Part shown: positions 46,428 to 55,869 of the stretch, piece by piece
Position numbering within the stretch: the first letter of the stretch is position 1
Layout: every line of letters starts with the position of its first letter
The notes under the pieces: model-generated
What the model was told of the DNA's origin: nothing
Database searches by the model: none
What the model saw: the letters and a program-made list of their open reading frames with translations, nothing else
Source: Acinetobacter sp. Marseille-Q1618
Lineage (GTDB): Bacteria; Pseudomonadota; Gammaproteobacteria; Pseudomonadales; Moraxellaceae
Direction of reading: 5' to 3'
Length of the DNA: 64,000 nucleotides
NCBI RefSeq assembly: GCF_902809855.1
Contig: NZ_CADDWJ010000002.1
Coordinates: forward strand, 310,001 to 374,000
Program-made: the position numbers and the translations under genes

Positions 46428-46438
46428 TACATTTCATC

Positions 46439-46471
46439 AAAAAACCACAGGTAAATGCCTGTGGTTTTTTC
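46439..46471 (+). terminator. terminator of serA
   Basis: AAAACCACAGG / CCTGTGGTTTT stem with a TAAATG loop and further T. Confidence 0.92.
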
Positions 46472-46556
46472 TTTATTAAATCATGATTCACTGAAATAGA
46501 CCTATTGCTTAAGTCATAAAGTCATCACCCATCAGTATAAAATTAACATTGAAAGT

Positions 46557-46683
46557 CGCTTCTCCTTTGAAGAAGGTTAGGATGAAGGCGTTCTTCATAT
46601 AAAACCTCTTCCCCAGCCCTCACTTGCATTAAATTTAAAGCACTACTTTTAAATTTAGCTTAGAAGAGGGAACTTTCGTTGTG
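46557..46683. repeat. dispersed GA/CT-rich intergenic repeat, copy C
   Basis: Fills most of the 315-bp gap after serA. It contains CTTCTCCTTTGAAGAAGG, CCTCTTCCCCAGCCCTCAC and GAAGAGGGAAC blocks and an inner TTAAATTTAAAG / CTTTTAAATTTA inverted repeat. Related by blocks to 2263-2412 and 36624-36700. The rest of the gap holds the serA terminator and nothing else recognisable. Confidence 0.5.
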
Positions 46684-46775
46684 AATCTATGCAGATTCAA
46701 AATAGCTGATGCAAGAACGCTAATATTTTTCTTATTGTTCAAGTGCTCAAACCCAATTTAGTTTATCTTAGACCC

Positions 46776-47666
46776 ATGCCAAATTTAAAAGCCACACCAC
46801 ATCTACAAGCGCTCATTTTACTGTTCATCGCCATGATCAGTATGCAAAGTAGTGGTTCACTTGCCAAACTTATGTTTAATCAGTTTCCAATTCTGACAGT
46901 TTCCGCTATGCGTCTGTTATTGGGGTCTTTGATTTTGGCAGTGATTTTTAAAATTTGGCAGATTAATTTTAAACAGATCAATTGGTCGGCAGTCATTCGC
47001 TACGGTATTGCTTTGGCGGGTATGAATGCTCTGTTTTATTTGTCGATTGAGCGTTTGCCTTTAGGCATCGCCGTTTCTTTTGAGTTTATAGGCCCACTCA
47101 GTGTTGCGTTATTTTATGCACGACAAAAGTTTGATTTTATTTGGATCGGCTTGGCAATTCTAGGTTTAGTGCTCCTCTTTCCTTTTGATCAAAGTCATCA
47201 ACAACTCGACCCCATCGGTATCGCTTTTGCTTTAGGCGCAGGTGCATGTTGGGCAATGTATATTATTTTTGGACAAAAACCTTCAGGTATTTCAGGCAAT
47301 CACACCGTATGTTTGGGAATGTTCATCGGCATGTGTTGTCTTATGCCGATTGCCATTTTTGCAGGCATGCCACTGACCACCTTTCACCCTGACAATTTAA
47401 TGTTGTTTACTGCCTTAGCCATTTTGGCAAGTGCTTTGCCTTTTAGTTTAGAAATGGTGGCGCTGCGAAGCTTATCGCCCTTTGCATTTGGTACACTGAC
47501 CAGTTTAGAACCTGCCATTGCAGCACTGTCAGGCTTTGTATTTTTACATGAACAATTGTTATGGACACAATGGTTGGCTTTAATTGTGATTATTGCAGCA
47601 TCTATCGGCTGTACCTATACCACACAGCAAGCGAAAAAAGCAGTTGAAGAAAAATTGCAAAAGTAG
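46776..47666 (+). CDS. EamA/RhtA-family exporter
   Basis: A drug/metabolite transporter of about 296 residues with ten predicted helices and two EamA domains (first ending ...FFLSIERLPLGIAVSFEFIGPLSVAL-like, second LRSLSPFAFGTLTSLEPAIAALSGFVFLHEQL). The GIAVSFEFIGPL and EPAIAALSG motifs are those of the threonine/homoserine exporter RhtA group. I prefer ATG 46776 (MPNLKATPH); a GTG at 46743 gives a longer form. A paralogue is encoded at 50095. Substrate probably amino acids, by family. Confidence 0.85.
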   Translation: MPNLKATPHLQALILLFIAMISMQSSGSLAKLMFNQFPILTVSAMRLLLGSLILAVIFKIWQINFKQINWSAVIRYGIALAGMNALFYLSIERLPLGIAVSFEFIGPLSVALFYARQKFDFIWIGLAILGLVLLFPFDQSHQQLDPIGIAFALGAGACWAMYIIFGQKPSGISGNHTVCLGMFIGMCCLMPIAIFAGMPLTTFHPDNLMLFTALAILASALPFSLEMVALRSLSPFAFGTLTSLEPAIAALSGFVFLHEQLLWTQWLALIVIIAASIGCTYTTQQAKKAVEEKLQK

Positions 47667-47693
47667 TTTTTTAAATGTTGTGAAAATAACGAC

Positions 47694-48395
47694 CTAAACC
47701 AAAATTACTTGTTGTTCGATCGGTAGATCTGGATGTATTTGCAGTAGCGTTAAACGCATATCAAACACTGCACCTGTGTCGATAAAATAACAATTGTGTC
47801 GTTTAGTCACCAAATCAACCACCGTATGTCCAAGAAAAACTGTATCTATACCTTGAATAGTCTGAAAGTTTTTCTTCGCAGAGTTACGCACACGAGAACG
47901 CCCCCAAAGTGCTATTTCACGATAGTTTTCCTGATGAATATTGGCTTTTAAAACATCCCAATCATTTTGTTCAATGTCACCATGCACAAAGCCATACTTT
48001 CGCCCTAGATATTCTATTTCTAACACAATCGGTAGAGCTTGGCAGACTTCAACTACATATTGCTGATCTGCTTCCGATAAGGCATAAAACCACTCGCCAC
48101 CATGTTGTGCATGCAGTTTTGCCATGATCGGATCAATCGCAGCATACAAACACATTTCCTCATGATTGCCCAAAATGCTTTTAAACCAAGGTTCATGAAT
48201 CAAATTCAGGCACTTAAAACTGTCTGCACCTCGATCAACTAAATCACCCACAGAAACCAATAAATCCTGCTGGAAATCAAACTGAGTTTTTTGTAAAGCT
48301 CGCATTAACTCATCATAACAGCCATGAATATCCCCCACCACAAACAAGCGACCTTGCGTGTGATGATAATATTCAATGGGGTTGTTAAACTGCAT
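47694..48395 (-). CDS. PPP-type metallophosphoesterase (PrpA/ApaH-like)
   Basis: A 233-residue calcineurin-like phosphatase. All metal-site motifs are present: VVGDIHGCYDEL, VSVGDLVDRGADS, ILGNHEEM, FVHGDIE and FLGHTVVD. This set places it with bacterial serine/threonine-protein phosphatases PrpA/PrpB and the diadenosine tetraphosphatase group; the actual substrate may be phosphoprotein or dinucleoside polyphosphate. GAGGA lies 5 nt before the ATG. It starts 12 bp after the SEL1 gene stop, so the two are very likely cotranscribed. Confidence 0.88.
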   Translation of the reverse strand: MQFNNPIEYYHHTQGRLFVVGDIHGCYDELMRALQKTQFDFQQDLLVSVGDLVDRGADSFKCLNLIHEPWFKSILGNHEEMCLYAAIDPIMAKLHAQHGGEWFYALSEADQQYVVEVCQALPIVLEIEYLGRKYGFVHGDIEQNDWDVLKANIHQENYREIALWGRSRVRNSAKKNFQTIQGIDTVFLGHTVVDLVTKRHNCYFIDTGAVFDMRLTLLQIHPDLPIEQQVILV

Positions 48396-48407
48396 ATATG
48401 TCCTCGG

Positions 48408-49865
48408 TTATAACGCTATTGCACATGCCTCGATATGCTGATTTTGTTTGGCTAAGTTCAAGTATTTGTTGGCATTTTTCTTGTTTTTACGCACACCTAA
48501 ACCTTGTGAATATGCTTGATAAAGCTCAAAATAAGCATCTACATCACCACCATCCGCAGCTTTAACTAATAATTCTACGGCATATTTAAGGTCAGGCTCT
48601 ACCCCTTGCCCTGCACGATACATTTGCGCCAACAAATAAGAAGCACGTGCTGAGTTTGCTTGCTGTGCAAGATCTAGCCATTGAATCGCTTGAACAAATT
48701 GTTGCTGACGCTGCTCATGAATTGCCATACATAACATTGCCTGTACATGTGCATTTTTTGCAGCAGCAGTAAGTAAAGGCAGATGTTGAGGATGCTCCAG
48801 ATTTAGCGCCATTGCTAAATCAAATTGTGCATCTGCATTGCCCTGTTGTGCTGCTTTATTTAGCCATTGCATGCCATATTCAGGATTTTTTTCTGTGCCA
48901 ATCCCCATACGCAAACATTGCCCATAAGAATATTGCGCAGCGACATAACCTTGTAGGGCAGCAAACTCGATTAACTTAAAAGCTTGCTGATTAAGCTGTA
49001 TTTGTTCTGCACTGTCTTGCGATAAGTCTGCATAACGTAGTTTTTCCACGCCCGCCCAATAAGATGCTTCAACATGTCCAAGTTGTGCCGCTTTCATTAA
49101 AAACTCATGCACAACTTTTGGGTCACCTTTCGGGTTTTGTTCTTCCATCAAAGCACGAACATAACAACCATAAGGATCATTTTGTTCCTGTGCTTGTTGA
49201 GCATATTGAAAGGCTTTTTTATCATTGCCTTGTTTAAAATATTGAAAGGCTAATAAAGCACTGGCATAACTATCAGCATTCGCCATGAGTTCTAACTTTT
49301 GATTAACTTTGTCTTGATCAAAGCCACTATTTTCAATACAAGCTTTTAAACTTGGCTCATGTTGGTTTTGTTGATAATTATGAATCAAGAGATTTAAAGC
49401 AGCGTCAGCATTATTTTCTAAAATATGTAAAGCAGAGGCATAAATTGCTTCAGGATGGTTTAAATCCACTGCGTGTTTTAAATATTCTAAACCTTGCTCA
49501 GCACTGACATTCGGACTTAAAGATTGCAGCCCAATATGTGCCAATTCCACCATCGCCAACGCATCGCCTAGTTTTGCCGCATGCTGAAAAAATAAAATCG
49601 AGGATTCAATATCTTGTGGTAAATAATGCCCAATTAAATGCCATTGTCCCAATCGTGTACTGGCTGCTGCAAAGTTGTCATTTGATGCATTGACCAAAAG
49701 GTCAACACGTTGCTGTGCATCTTGGTTGCTTTGTGCAAAACCGATTTTTTCTAATTCTAAAACATGCTGATAATTTGCAGCATGATCGTCCCCATAAACG
49801 ACTGTATTTTCCGATTGTGAAGATGATTTGTTGTCTATTTTAGTGTCTGACATTTGATTACCCAT
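48408..49865 (-). CDS. cytoplasmic SEL1-repeat protein
   Basis: A 485-residue protein without signal peptide, built almost wholly of SEL1/TPR-like repeats. Examples are AAKLGDALAMVELAHIGL, AAQLGHVEASYWAGVEKL, AALQGYVAAQYSYGQCLRMGIGTEKNPEYGMQWLNKAA, QQGNADAQFDLAMAL and AADGGDVDAYFELYQAYSQGLGVRKNKKNANKYLNLA. Such proteins act as scaffolds. The following gene, 12 bp downstream, encodes a phosphatase, so it may recruit substrates for it; that is inference. Start at 49865 (MGNQMSD), with a second Met four codons later. Confidence 0.85.
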   Translation of the reverse strand: MGNQMSDTKIDNKSSSQSENTVVYGDDHAANYQHVLELEKIGFAQSNQDAQQRVDLLVNASNDNFAAASTRLGQWHLIGHYLPQDIESSILFFQHAAKLGDALAMVELAHIGLQSLSPNVSAEQGLEYLKHAVDLNHPEAIYASALHILENNADAALNLLIHNYQQNQHEPSLKACIENSGFDQDKVNQKLELMANADSYASALLAFQYFKQGNDKKAFQYAQQAQEQNDPYGCYVRALMEEQNPKGDPKVVHEFLMKAAQLGHVEASYWAGVEKLRYADLSQDSAEQIQLNQQAFKLIEFAALQGYVAAQYSYGQCLRMGIGTEKNPEYGMQWLNKAAQQGNADAQFDLAMALNLEHPQHLPLLTAAAKNAHVQAMLCMAIHEQRQQQFVQAIQWLDLAQQANSARASYLLAQMYRAGQGVEPDLKYAVELLVKAADGGDVDAYFELYQAYSQGLGVRKNKKNANKYLNLAKQNQHIEACAIAL

Positions 49866-50094
49866 TGTATCGCATCACAATTTTAACGATTTCATTGTTC
49901 TATTCTTTTCGCTATTTCACTCTTTTTAATTTAAAAATTTAAAATAAAAAATATGAGCATGAACAAAAGAACTCTAATTGGTTGAATATTTTAAATAATC
50001 ACTCAACCCTAGATCAGATATATCTTAATGACAATCTCACCTTTTTGAAATAATAAAATGCTAGAATGCTGCGATATTTAATTTTTTCAGAGCT

Positions 50095-50964
50095 ATGCAA
50101 AACTCTCAACTGCTCGCTGTTTTTTACATGATTATGTCGATGGTGGCATATCAGATTAGTGCATCTTTTGCGAAACAATTATTTCAAGTTTTAGATCCTT
50201 TAACCGTTGTTACCCTGCGTTTATGTTTCGCTGCGATTTTAGTTTTCGTGATGTTCCGTTCTTGGAAAATCATCAAACGTTTACCGCATTTAAAATGGAA
50301 AGACTTGCTGTTTTATAGCGCCTCAGTCTGTTTAATGAATGTGTTATTTTATGCCTCACTCGGCAAACTCCCGCAAGGTATTGCGGTCGGTTTAGAGTTT
50401 TTAGGCCCACTCACCTTAGCCTTACTCTCGATTCAACGTAAGATAGATTACATTTGGGTTTGTCTTGCGATTATTGGCATTGCGTTAATGGTACCGTGGC
50501 AAGATGCTCATCAACACAACTTTTCTTATCTCGGTGCTGCATTTGCATTGAGTGCTGGTGTGTTTTGGGCTTTTTATATTTATTTTGGACAAAAAGTTGT
50601 ACGGCAAAATATTGGCATGCATGCACTCACCATTGCGATTGCCTTGTCTGCCTTGGTGATGTTACCGATCAGCGCAGTACATAATCCTAGTGCTTTAATG
50701 CAAACCCAATATTGGGGACAAGCATTAATCATTGCACTTTTAGCGACCGTTATTCCTTATGCTTTGGACTTGATGGCACTTAAAACATTAAGCAAACTCA
50801 GCTACGGTACACTGTCCAGCCTTTCTCCTGCCTTAGCTGCGATTGCAGGCATGGTTTTGCTGAAAGAACATATTACGATTTGGCAAACTATCGCTTTAGT
50901 GTGCATCATGGTGGCTTCAATTGGTGTGACATTTAGACCTAAAACGCAAACGCTTAAACATTGA
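50095..50964 (+). CDS. EamA/RhtA-family exporter, paralogue
   Basis: A 289-residue ten-helix transporter closely related to the one at 46776. It shares MNVLFYASLGKLPQGIAVGLEFLGPLTLALL, FALSAGVFWAFYIYFGQK and LKTLSKLSYGTLSSLSPALAAIAGMVLLKE. The motifs are those of RhtA-like threonine/homoserine exporters. The two genes flank the SEL1/phosphatase pair in the same orientation, which suggests local duplication and later divergence. Start at ATG 50095; the ribosome site is weak. Confidence 0.87.
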   Translation: MQNSQLLAVFYMIMSMVAYQISASFAKQLFQVLDPLTVVTLRLCFAAILVFVMFRSWKIIKRLPHLKWKDLLFYSASVCLMNVLFYASLGKLPQGIAVGLEFLGPLTLALLSIQRKIDYIWVCLAIIGIALMVPWQDAHQHNFSYLGAAFALSAGVFWAFYIYFGQKVVRQNIGMHALTIAIALSALVMLPISAVHNPSALMQTQYWGQALIIALLATVIPYALDLMALKTLSKLSYGTLSSLSPALAAIAGMVLLKEHITIWQTIALVCIMVASIGVTFRPKTQTLKH

Positions 50965-50978
50965 CCTGACAAAATTAA

Positions 50979-51009
50979 AATTGGGCTGAAATCCTCAGCC
51001 CAATTGATC
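50979..51009. terminator. bidirectional terminator between the exporter and hemerythrin genes
   Basis: Perfect 11-bp stem AATTGGGCTGA / TCAGCCCAATT with a five-base loop. A-rich sequence to the left and TTTT to the right serve both convergent genes. Confidence 0.88.
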
Positions 51010-51011
51010 TT

Positions 51012-51473
51012 TTAAGTCAAACTGTCTTTTTCTTTGGCTTTATATTTTTCATATTCAGCAAGATATTGTTTAGCTAAACTTTGTTTTTGTTTTTCATCTA
51101 AAATCTTTCCTGCTTGCTGAAAAAACCCATGTTCTTCTTCTTGTAAATGATGATGCACCGTTTCAGACAATTTTTTCGCAATTGCTAGCCAACCTGGATT
51201 ACTAAACTCGGTTTCAGTAAGTTGTTCCAAAAGCTCATCCATCTCATGATGCTCAGACAAAGCATGACGGGTAATATTTAAGCCTGAATCGGTCATCATT
51301 AAAGGAATATAAAAATAACGATCCTCACCTACTGCATGAGCGAATAACTCATTTTTTAATAATTCAAATAACTCTCGACGTTCAGGCGTATCCCCTGAGG
51401 TTTGCAATAATTTTTCAGATAACTCGCGTTGAATGTCATGACTTTCCCTTAAGGCTTCAAATATATTTTGCAT
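51012..51473 (-). CDS. hemerythrin HHE-domain protein
   Basis: A 153-residue four-helix protein with the iron-binding pattern of the HHE family: His12 in LRESHDIQRE, His in LFAHAVGEDRYFY with its Glu, HALSEHHEMDELL, and HHHLQEEEHGFF. It should hold a di-iron centre. Members bind oxygen or nitric oxide or take part in iron-sulphur repair, and which of these applies is not known. Monocistronic. Confidence 0.88.
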   Translation of the reverse strand: MQNIFEALRESHDIQRELSEKLLQTSGDTPERRELFELLKNELFAHAVGEDRYFYIPLMMTDSGLNITRHALSEHHEMDELLEQLTETEFSNPGWLAIAKKLSETVHHHLQEEEHGFFQQAGKILDEKQKQSLAKQYLAEYEKYKAKEKDSLT

Positions 51474-51552
51474 GTGTGACCTCTACTTTTTATGAAGTTC
51501 CCAATAATTTTCTTGATCAGTTTCAGATCGAATGTTATTCATCATAGGAAAT

Positions 51553-51579
51553 AAAAAGCGCTGATATTGTCAGCGCTTG
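51553..51579 (-). terminator. terminator of the TSUP transporter gene
   Basis: AAGCGCTGA / TCAGCGCTT stem (51557-51579) with T run on the minus-strand side. Confidence 0.85.
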
Positions 51580-51617
51580 CAATCATTTGTATAAAAAGCT
51601 TTGGTATTGAGAATGAC

Positions 51618-52385
51618 TTACATCCAGAAAGTTTGATAAGCCAAACGACAAATCAAAATACTCACCAAAATTAAAAATAAAATACGGATAAAACCACTGC
51701 CATATTTCAATGCCATTTTTACGCCCACCACTGAACCTGCGACATTGGCTGCTGCCATCATCAAACCCAACTGAAACAACACATGTCCTGTTGGAATAAA
51801 AAAACTCAGTGCCGCAAAATTGGTCATAAAATTTCCAATTTTCGATAAAGCTGAAGCATGTAAAAAATCAACTTTTAAATAACGAATAAAATAAAAAATA
51901 AAAAAACTACCCGTACCTGGACCAAAAATTCCATCATAAAAGCCGATCAGCAAGCCACCAACACCTGCCAAGATTAAGACGTTTCGCGTAATTTCTTGAT
52001 GACGATGATGCTGTCCAAATTGCTTTTTCACAAAAGTATAGATCGCAATCACGATCAGCATAAACAGCACAAAAGGGCGTAAAATTGCTTGTGGAATCAA
52101 AGATACACATGCGGCTCCAGCAAAAGAACTGATAAATGCCGTGATCGCAATCACCGCCAAAAGCTTCCATTGGATTTTCACTTGACGCAAATAAGAAAAT
52201 GCAGCAGAAGCTGTGCCACAAATGGAAGCCAGTTTATTTGTACCAAAGATTGTTGCCGTTGCTGAATGCGGTAAAGCCCCCATCAACGCAGGAATCTGAA
52301 TTAAACCACCACCGCCCACAGCCGCATCAATTGCACCTGCACAAAATGCAAAAAATACCAAACTGAGTATGAGATCAAGTTCCAT
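51618..52385 (-). CDS. TSUP (TauE/SafE) family anion transporter
   Basis: A 255-residue membrane protein with seven or eight helices. It has family motifs FCAGAIDAAVGGGGLIQIPALMGALP near the N-terminus and GFYDGIFGPGTGSFFIFYFIRYL in the second half, the twin Gly-rich repeats of TauE/SafE. The family moves sulphite, sulphoacetate or other small organic anions. The substrate here is unknown. AAGGA precedes the ATG by 5 nt. It lies 24 bp downstream of truB on the same strand and may be read through from it. Confidence 0.88.
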   Translation of the reverse strand: MELDLILSLVFFAFCAGAIDAAVGGGGLIQIPALMGALPHSATATIFGTNKLASICGTASAAFSYLRQVKIQWKLLAVIAITAFISSFAGAACVSLIPQAILRPFVLFMLIVIAIYTFVKKQFGQHHRHQEITRNVLILAGVGGLLIGFYDGIFGPGTGSFFIFYFIRYLKVDFLHASALSKIGNFMTNFAALSFFIPTGHVLFQLGLMMAAANVAGSVVGVKMALKYGSGFIRILFLILVSILICRLAYQTFWM

Positions 52386-52409
52386 GAACTTTCCTTTACA
52401 TGTTGTGCG

Positions 52410-53315
52410 TTACAAATTTAAAACTCGTTTGGGTACTAGACGTTTCTTTTCAGTAATTTCAGCCAAACCTAGACATTTTTCACCATCAAAAACGACCACT
52501 TGCGCTGCGGCAACATGCTCAATATTACTTTCCATCCCTCGACTAAAATATTCTGCTCGTCCTTCAGGCACTTGGACTTTTGGAAAATGCGCAATAGGTG
52601 CATAAACAGGTAGCAACAATGCTTCACGCTGTTGTTCGGTTAAGCTTTCGAGATATTCAATGGTGAATTCTGGATTTAAGGTAAATTGTCCAGTTTGAAT
52701 ACGATGTAAATAAGTTAAATGTCCGAAAGTACCCAATGCTTTGGCAATATCTTCACCTAAAACACGAATATAAGTCCCTTTTGAGCATGTGACATCTAAG
52801 GTAATTGAATCTGCTGTAAAAGCTAAAAGTTGAATATTTTCAATACAAATAGGACGAGCTTCACGTTCAATCTCGATTCCCTTACGCGCCAATTCATATA
52901 AAGGACGACCTTCTTTTTTCAATGCGGAATACATCGGGGGTACTTGCTGAATCTCACCTAAAAACTGCTTCAAAACAGCTTGTATTTTGTCTTCAGTCAA
53001 CTCAGGTACAGCTTGCTCAAGTAGTACTTCACCTTCCACATCACCTGTGGTGGTGCTATTTCCTAACTGGATCGTGGTTTGATAACGCTTGGTTGAATCC
53101 AATAAAAAATGCGAAAACTTGGTCGCTTCCCCCAAACAAATCGGCAGTAAGCCCGAAGCAAGTGGATCTAAAGCACCTGTATGTCCACCTTTCTCTGCAC
53201 GAAATAACCAACGTACTTTTTGTAAAGCTGCATTTGAGCTAATACCGAGTGGTTTATTCAATAAAAAAACGCCACTAATTGGGCGACGCTTGATTTTAGG
53301 TGCAGATGATTTCAT
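52410..53315 (-). CDS. truB: tRNA pseudouridine(55) synthase
   Basis: TruB makes the universal pseudouridine 55 in the T loop of tRNAs. The 301-residue product shows [24 protein letters not shown], the catalytic [25 protein letters not shown] (Asp), [28 protein letters not shown] and [16 protein letters not shown]-terminal PUA-like part ends with [14 protein letters not shown] use ATG 53315; the frame continues to a TTG at 53330. Ribosome-associated genes rplS and trmD lie upstream but in a separate transcript. Confidence 0.95.
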   Translation of the reverse strand: MKSSAPKIKRRPISGVFLLNKPLGISSNAALQKVRWLFRAEKGGHTGALDPLASGLLPICLGEATKFSHFLLDSTKRYQTTIQLGNSTTTGDVEGEVLLEQAVPELTEDKIQAVLKQFLGEIQQVPPMYSALKKEGRPLYELARKGIEIEREARPICIENIQLLAFTADSITLDVTCSKGTYIRVLGEDIAKALGTFGHLTYLHRIQTGQFTLNPEFTIEYLESLTEQQREALLLPVYAPIAHFPKVQVPEGRAEYFSRGMESNIEHVAAAQVVVFDGEKCLGLAEITEKKRLVPKRVLNL

Positions 53316-53472
53316 AACAAAACTTGGCAATTTTCTAGGCTGTCATGGTAACAATCTCAGACAAAAATTGACAACATTCTTCAAGATTATTTGTATTCCA
53401 CCATACAAAAAGAAAAGAGAGTTTTTTCAGTTAAGAAATGAAAATCAGTCCTTAGCCCTATTTTAGATCCAT

Positions 53473-53500
53473 AAAAAAATGCGCCAAAAGGCGCATTTTT
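53473..53500 (-). terminator. terminator of the rpsP-rimM-trmD-rplS operon
   Basis: AAAAATGCGCC / GGCGCATTTTT stem with an AAAA loop, 18 bp after the rplS stop. Strong in both directions. Confidence 0.93.
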
Positions 53501-53517
53501 CACAGCGATAAAACGAA

Positions 53518-53889
53518 TTATTTCGCTTTACGTGCTGGTAATTTTTCACGAATACGTGCAGCTTTACCAGACAATTCACGAAGATAGTAAAGTTTAGCAC
53601 GACGAACCGCACCACGGCGTTTCACTTCGATACCAGCTACAACTGGTGAATGTGTTTGGAAAACACGTTCAACACCAACGCCACTAGAAATTTTACGTAC
53701 TGTGAATGCAGAGTTCAAGCCACGGTTTTTAATCGCAATGACCACACCTTCAAAAGCCTGAAGACGCTCACGCTCACCTTCTTTTACTTTTACTTGAACA
53801 ACAACTGTATCACCTGGTGCAAAAGCAGGGATATCAGTTTTTAATTGTGCATTTTCAACAGCTTGAACTAAAGGATGCTTACCGCTCAT
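53518..53889 (-). CDS. rplS: 50S ribosomal protein L19
   Basis: L19 of 123 residues, at the 30S-50S interface. The sequence [55 protein letters not shown] and the end [21 protein letters not shown] are diagnostic. A GGAGAT ribosome site precedes the ATG. A hairpin at 53908-53934 stands just upstream. Last gene of the operon. Confidence 0.98.
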   Translation of the reverse strand: MSGKHPLVQAVENAQLKTDIPAFAPGDTVVVQVKVKEGERERLQAFEGVVIAIKNRGLNSAFTVRKISSGVGVERVFQTHSPVVAGIEVKRRGAVRRAKLYYLRELSGKAARIREKLPARKAK

Positions 53890-53907
53890 GGGGTATCTCC
53901 AATATGT

Positions 53908-53934
53908 GCGGGTCAGAAGAGGTCTGAGTTCCGC
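53908..53934 (-). promoter_or_regulatory. hairpin in the trmD-rplS spacer
   Basis: On the minus strand GCGG-AAC-TCAGA-CCTCT-TCTGA-C-CCGC folds into an interrupted stem about 12 nt before the rplS ribosome site. The rest of the 212-bp spacer (53890-54101) shows no gene. It may tune L19 translation or protect the mRNA after processing. Confidence 0.45.
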
Positions 53935-54101
53935 TGGGTATAGAGGCTAAAGCGCATACACCCGATTATCTTTCCCTTTATGCTTGACCACTTCAATGCA
54001 TAAAGAGCCTATTTAAAGAATACTTAAAAAATTTAAGTACTTGCTAGAACCGAAGTTGCTAACTTTGTGCTTGGATCAAAACTTAAAACAAGGTTTTAAA
54101 T

Positions 54102-54842
54102 TTACTTATCCTTGCTGACCAACCATTTTTTTTGCTGCTTCGTCAACTCAACTTTTTCAACCAATTCTGGTCGACGCTCTAAAGTGCGTTGATAACGCTG
54201 CAAAAACCGCCATTTGTCTATATTTGCATGATGCCCTGACTTTAATACTTCAGGAACATCCAAACCTTCAAAATGATCTGGCTTGGTATATTGTGGACAA
54301 TCTAAAAGACCATCTACAAAAGAATCTTGTATCGCAGACTGTTCATCAGACATGGTATTCGGCAAACGTCGAATAATACTGTCTAATAAAACCATCGCAG
54401 GCAGTTCACCACCTGACAAGACGTAATCTCCTATTGACCATTCCTGATCAACATATTTCTGGATCAAACGCTCATCAACCCCTTCATAACGACCACACAA
54501 CACAATCAATCCATCATAATCAACAAATTGCTGTACTGCATTTTCATTTAAAGTCTTACCTTGTGGTGACATATACACCACAGGAACACGAACTGCTCCT
54601 GCTTGCGTTGCAAGCGCTTTGGCACGTTGAATGGCTTTTGCCAACGGCTCAGCCATCATCACCATACCTGGACCACCACCAAATGGACGTTCATCCACTC
54701 GCTTGTAGTTGCCCTCAGCAAATTCTCGTGGATTGATACAATGGACTTGTATAATGTCACGCTTTGCTGCACGTCCGCTAATACCGTAGGCTGTAATCGC
54801 TTCGAACATTTCAGGAAAAAGCGTAATGACTGCAAAAAACAT
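54102..54842 (-). CDS. trmD: tRNA (guanine37-N1)-methyltransferase
   Basis: Essential SPOUT-class enzyme of 246 residues that methylates G37 next to the anticodon. Seen motifs are [67 protein letters not shown], and the trefoil-knot SAM site [28 protein letters not shown] with the catalytic Asp. Encoded between rimM and rplS in the classical order. Confidence 0.98.
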   Translation of the reverse strand: MFFAVITLFPEMFEAITAYGISGRAAKRDIIQVHCINPREFAEGNYKRVDERPFGGGPGMVMMAEPLAKAIQRAKALATQAGAVRVPVVYMSPQGKTLNENAVQQFVDYDGLIVLCGRYEGVDERLIQKYVDQEWSIGDYVLSGGELPAMVLLDSIIRRLPNTMSDEQSAIQDSFVDGLLDCPQYTKPDHFEGLDVPEVLKSGHHANIDKWRFLQRYQRTLERRPELVEKVELTKQQKKWLVSKDK

Positions 54843-54895
54843 CGCAGACTCCTCTATTTTCCTGCTGCGTTAATTCTTTAAAATTGATTTAAGAA

Positions 54896-55444
54896 TTAAT
54901 AATCTACGCCCCAATTCACGTAAATACGACCAGCATCGAGATCAACGCGTTGTACCACATCTTTATGCCATGGAATCATTCGCTCTTCGCCATCGATGCT
55001 TTCAGTTGTCGCACGAACAACCATCACATCGTTAGCCCCTGTTTCAAACAGTTCATGGATTTTACCGAGATTGACTTCTTGTTCGTTATCATCCAGACCT
55101 AACACCGTTAAGCCTTTCAAATCCGACCAGTAATACTCGTCCACACCTGGTTGAGGGAGTTGCGATTTTGAAATCCAAATATTAGCACCAACTAAATTGT
55201 CTGCTGCAGTGCGATCAATCACACCTTTTAGCGCAACAACCAAGCCTTTGCCATGTGGTTTCCAACGTTTTACATCAGCTACTTGCCAACCTGCTTTGGT
55301 TTCAATGTACCAAGGCAGGTAGTCAAATATATTGCTCATAGGTTCTGTATTGGAATAGACCCAGAGCCACCCATTTAATCCATATGCTGAACGTAACTGT
55401 CCAATCTGAATACGATCTTCGGGTACATTCTGTGTTGGTGTCAT
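54896..55444 (-). CDS. rimM: 16S rRNA processing protein RimM
   Basis: 30S maturation factor of 182 residues that binds S19. The N-terminal RimM barrel contains IQIGQLRSAYGLNGWLWVYSNTEP and the PRC-barrel DLKGLTVLGLDDNEQEVNLGKIHELFETGANDVMVVR follows. The end is IPWHKDVVQRVDLDAGRIYVNW. ATG 55444 is taken as start; a TTG two codons earlier also lies in frame. It lies 27 bp after rpsP. Confidence 0.96.
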   Translation of the reverse strand: MTPTQNVPEDRIQIGQLRSAYGLNGWLWVYSNTEPMSNIFDYLPWYIETKAGWQVADVKRWKPHGKGLVVALKGVIDRTAADNLVGANIWISKSQLPQPGVDEYYWSDLKGLTVLGLDDNEQEVNLGKIHELFETGANDVMVVRATTESIDGEERMIPWHKDVVQRVDLDAGRIYVNWGVDY

Positions 55445-55471
55445 GGGCAATCTACTACTTAATTTTTAAAA

Positions 55472-55729
55472 TTATGCAGCAGCTGCAGCTTTCTTCGCTT
55501 GAGCAGCTAAAGAAGCAACACGTTCAGAAGGTTGAGCACCTTGTGCAACCCAGTGAGCAAAACGATCAGCATCTAAACGAAGTTTTTCTGCTTTACCTTG
55601 TGCTGTAGGGTTAAAGAAACCGATACGTTCGATGAAACGACCGTCACGTGCATTACGGCTATCAGTTACAACGATTTGATAGAACGGACGTTTTTTTGCA
55701 CCACCGCGAGTAAGACGAATAACAACCAT
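55472..55729 (-). CDS. rpsP: 30S ribosomal protein S16
   Basis: S16 of 85 residues, first gene of the operon. [41 protein letters not shown] is fully characteristic. The C-terminal tail is Ala-rich ([13 protein letters not shown]). A promoter must lie in 55730-55860, but no sequence there is clear enough to mark. Confidence 0.98.
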   Translation of the reverse strand: MVVIRLTRGGAKKRPFYQIVVTDSRNARDGRFIERIGFFNPTAQGKAEKLRLDADRFAHWVAQGAQPSERVASLAAQAKKAAAAA

Positions 55730-55851
55730 GATAGAACCTTATAGTTTTTACGGATTATCTGTGCTTCGACCATCGAAACATTTCAAACCCCTTTCATAGA
55801 GGGCAGTATTTTACGTTATCTTTGCAACGAATGAAAGATTTAAAAAAATAT

Positions 55852-55860
55852 TTATCCACA
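55852..55860 (+). promoter_or_regulatory. single DnaA box
   Basis: Exact TTATCCACA match upstream of rpsP. A single 9-mer is weak evidence for function. Confidence 0.3.
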
Positions 55861-55869
55861 GTTTTGAAT

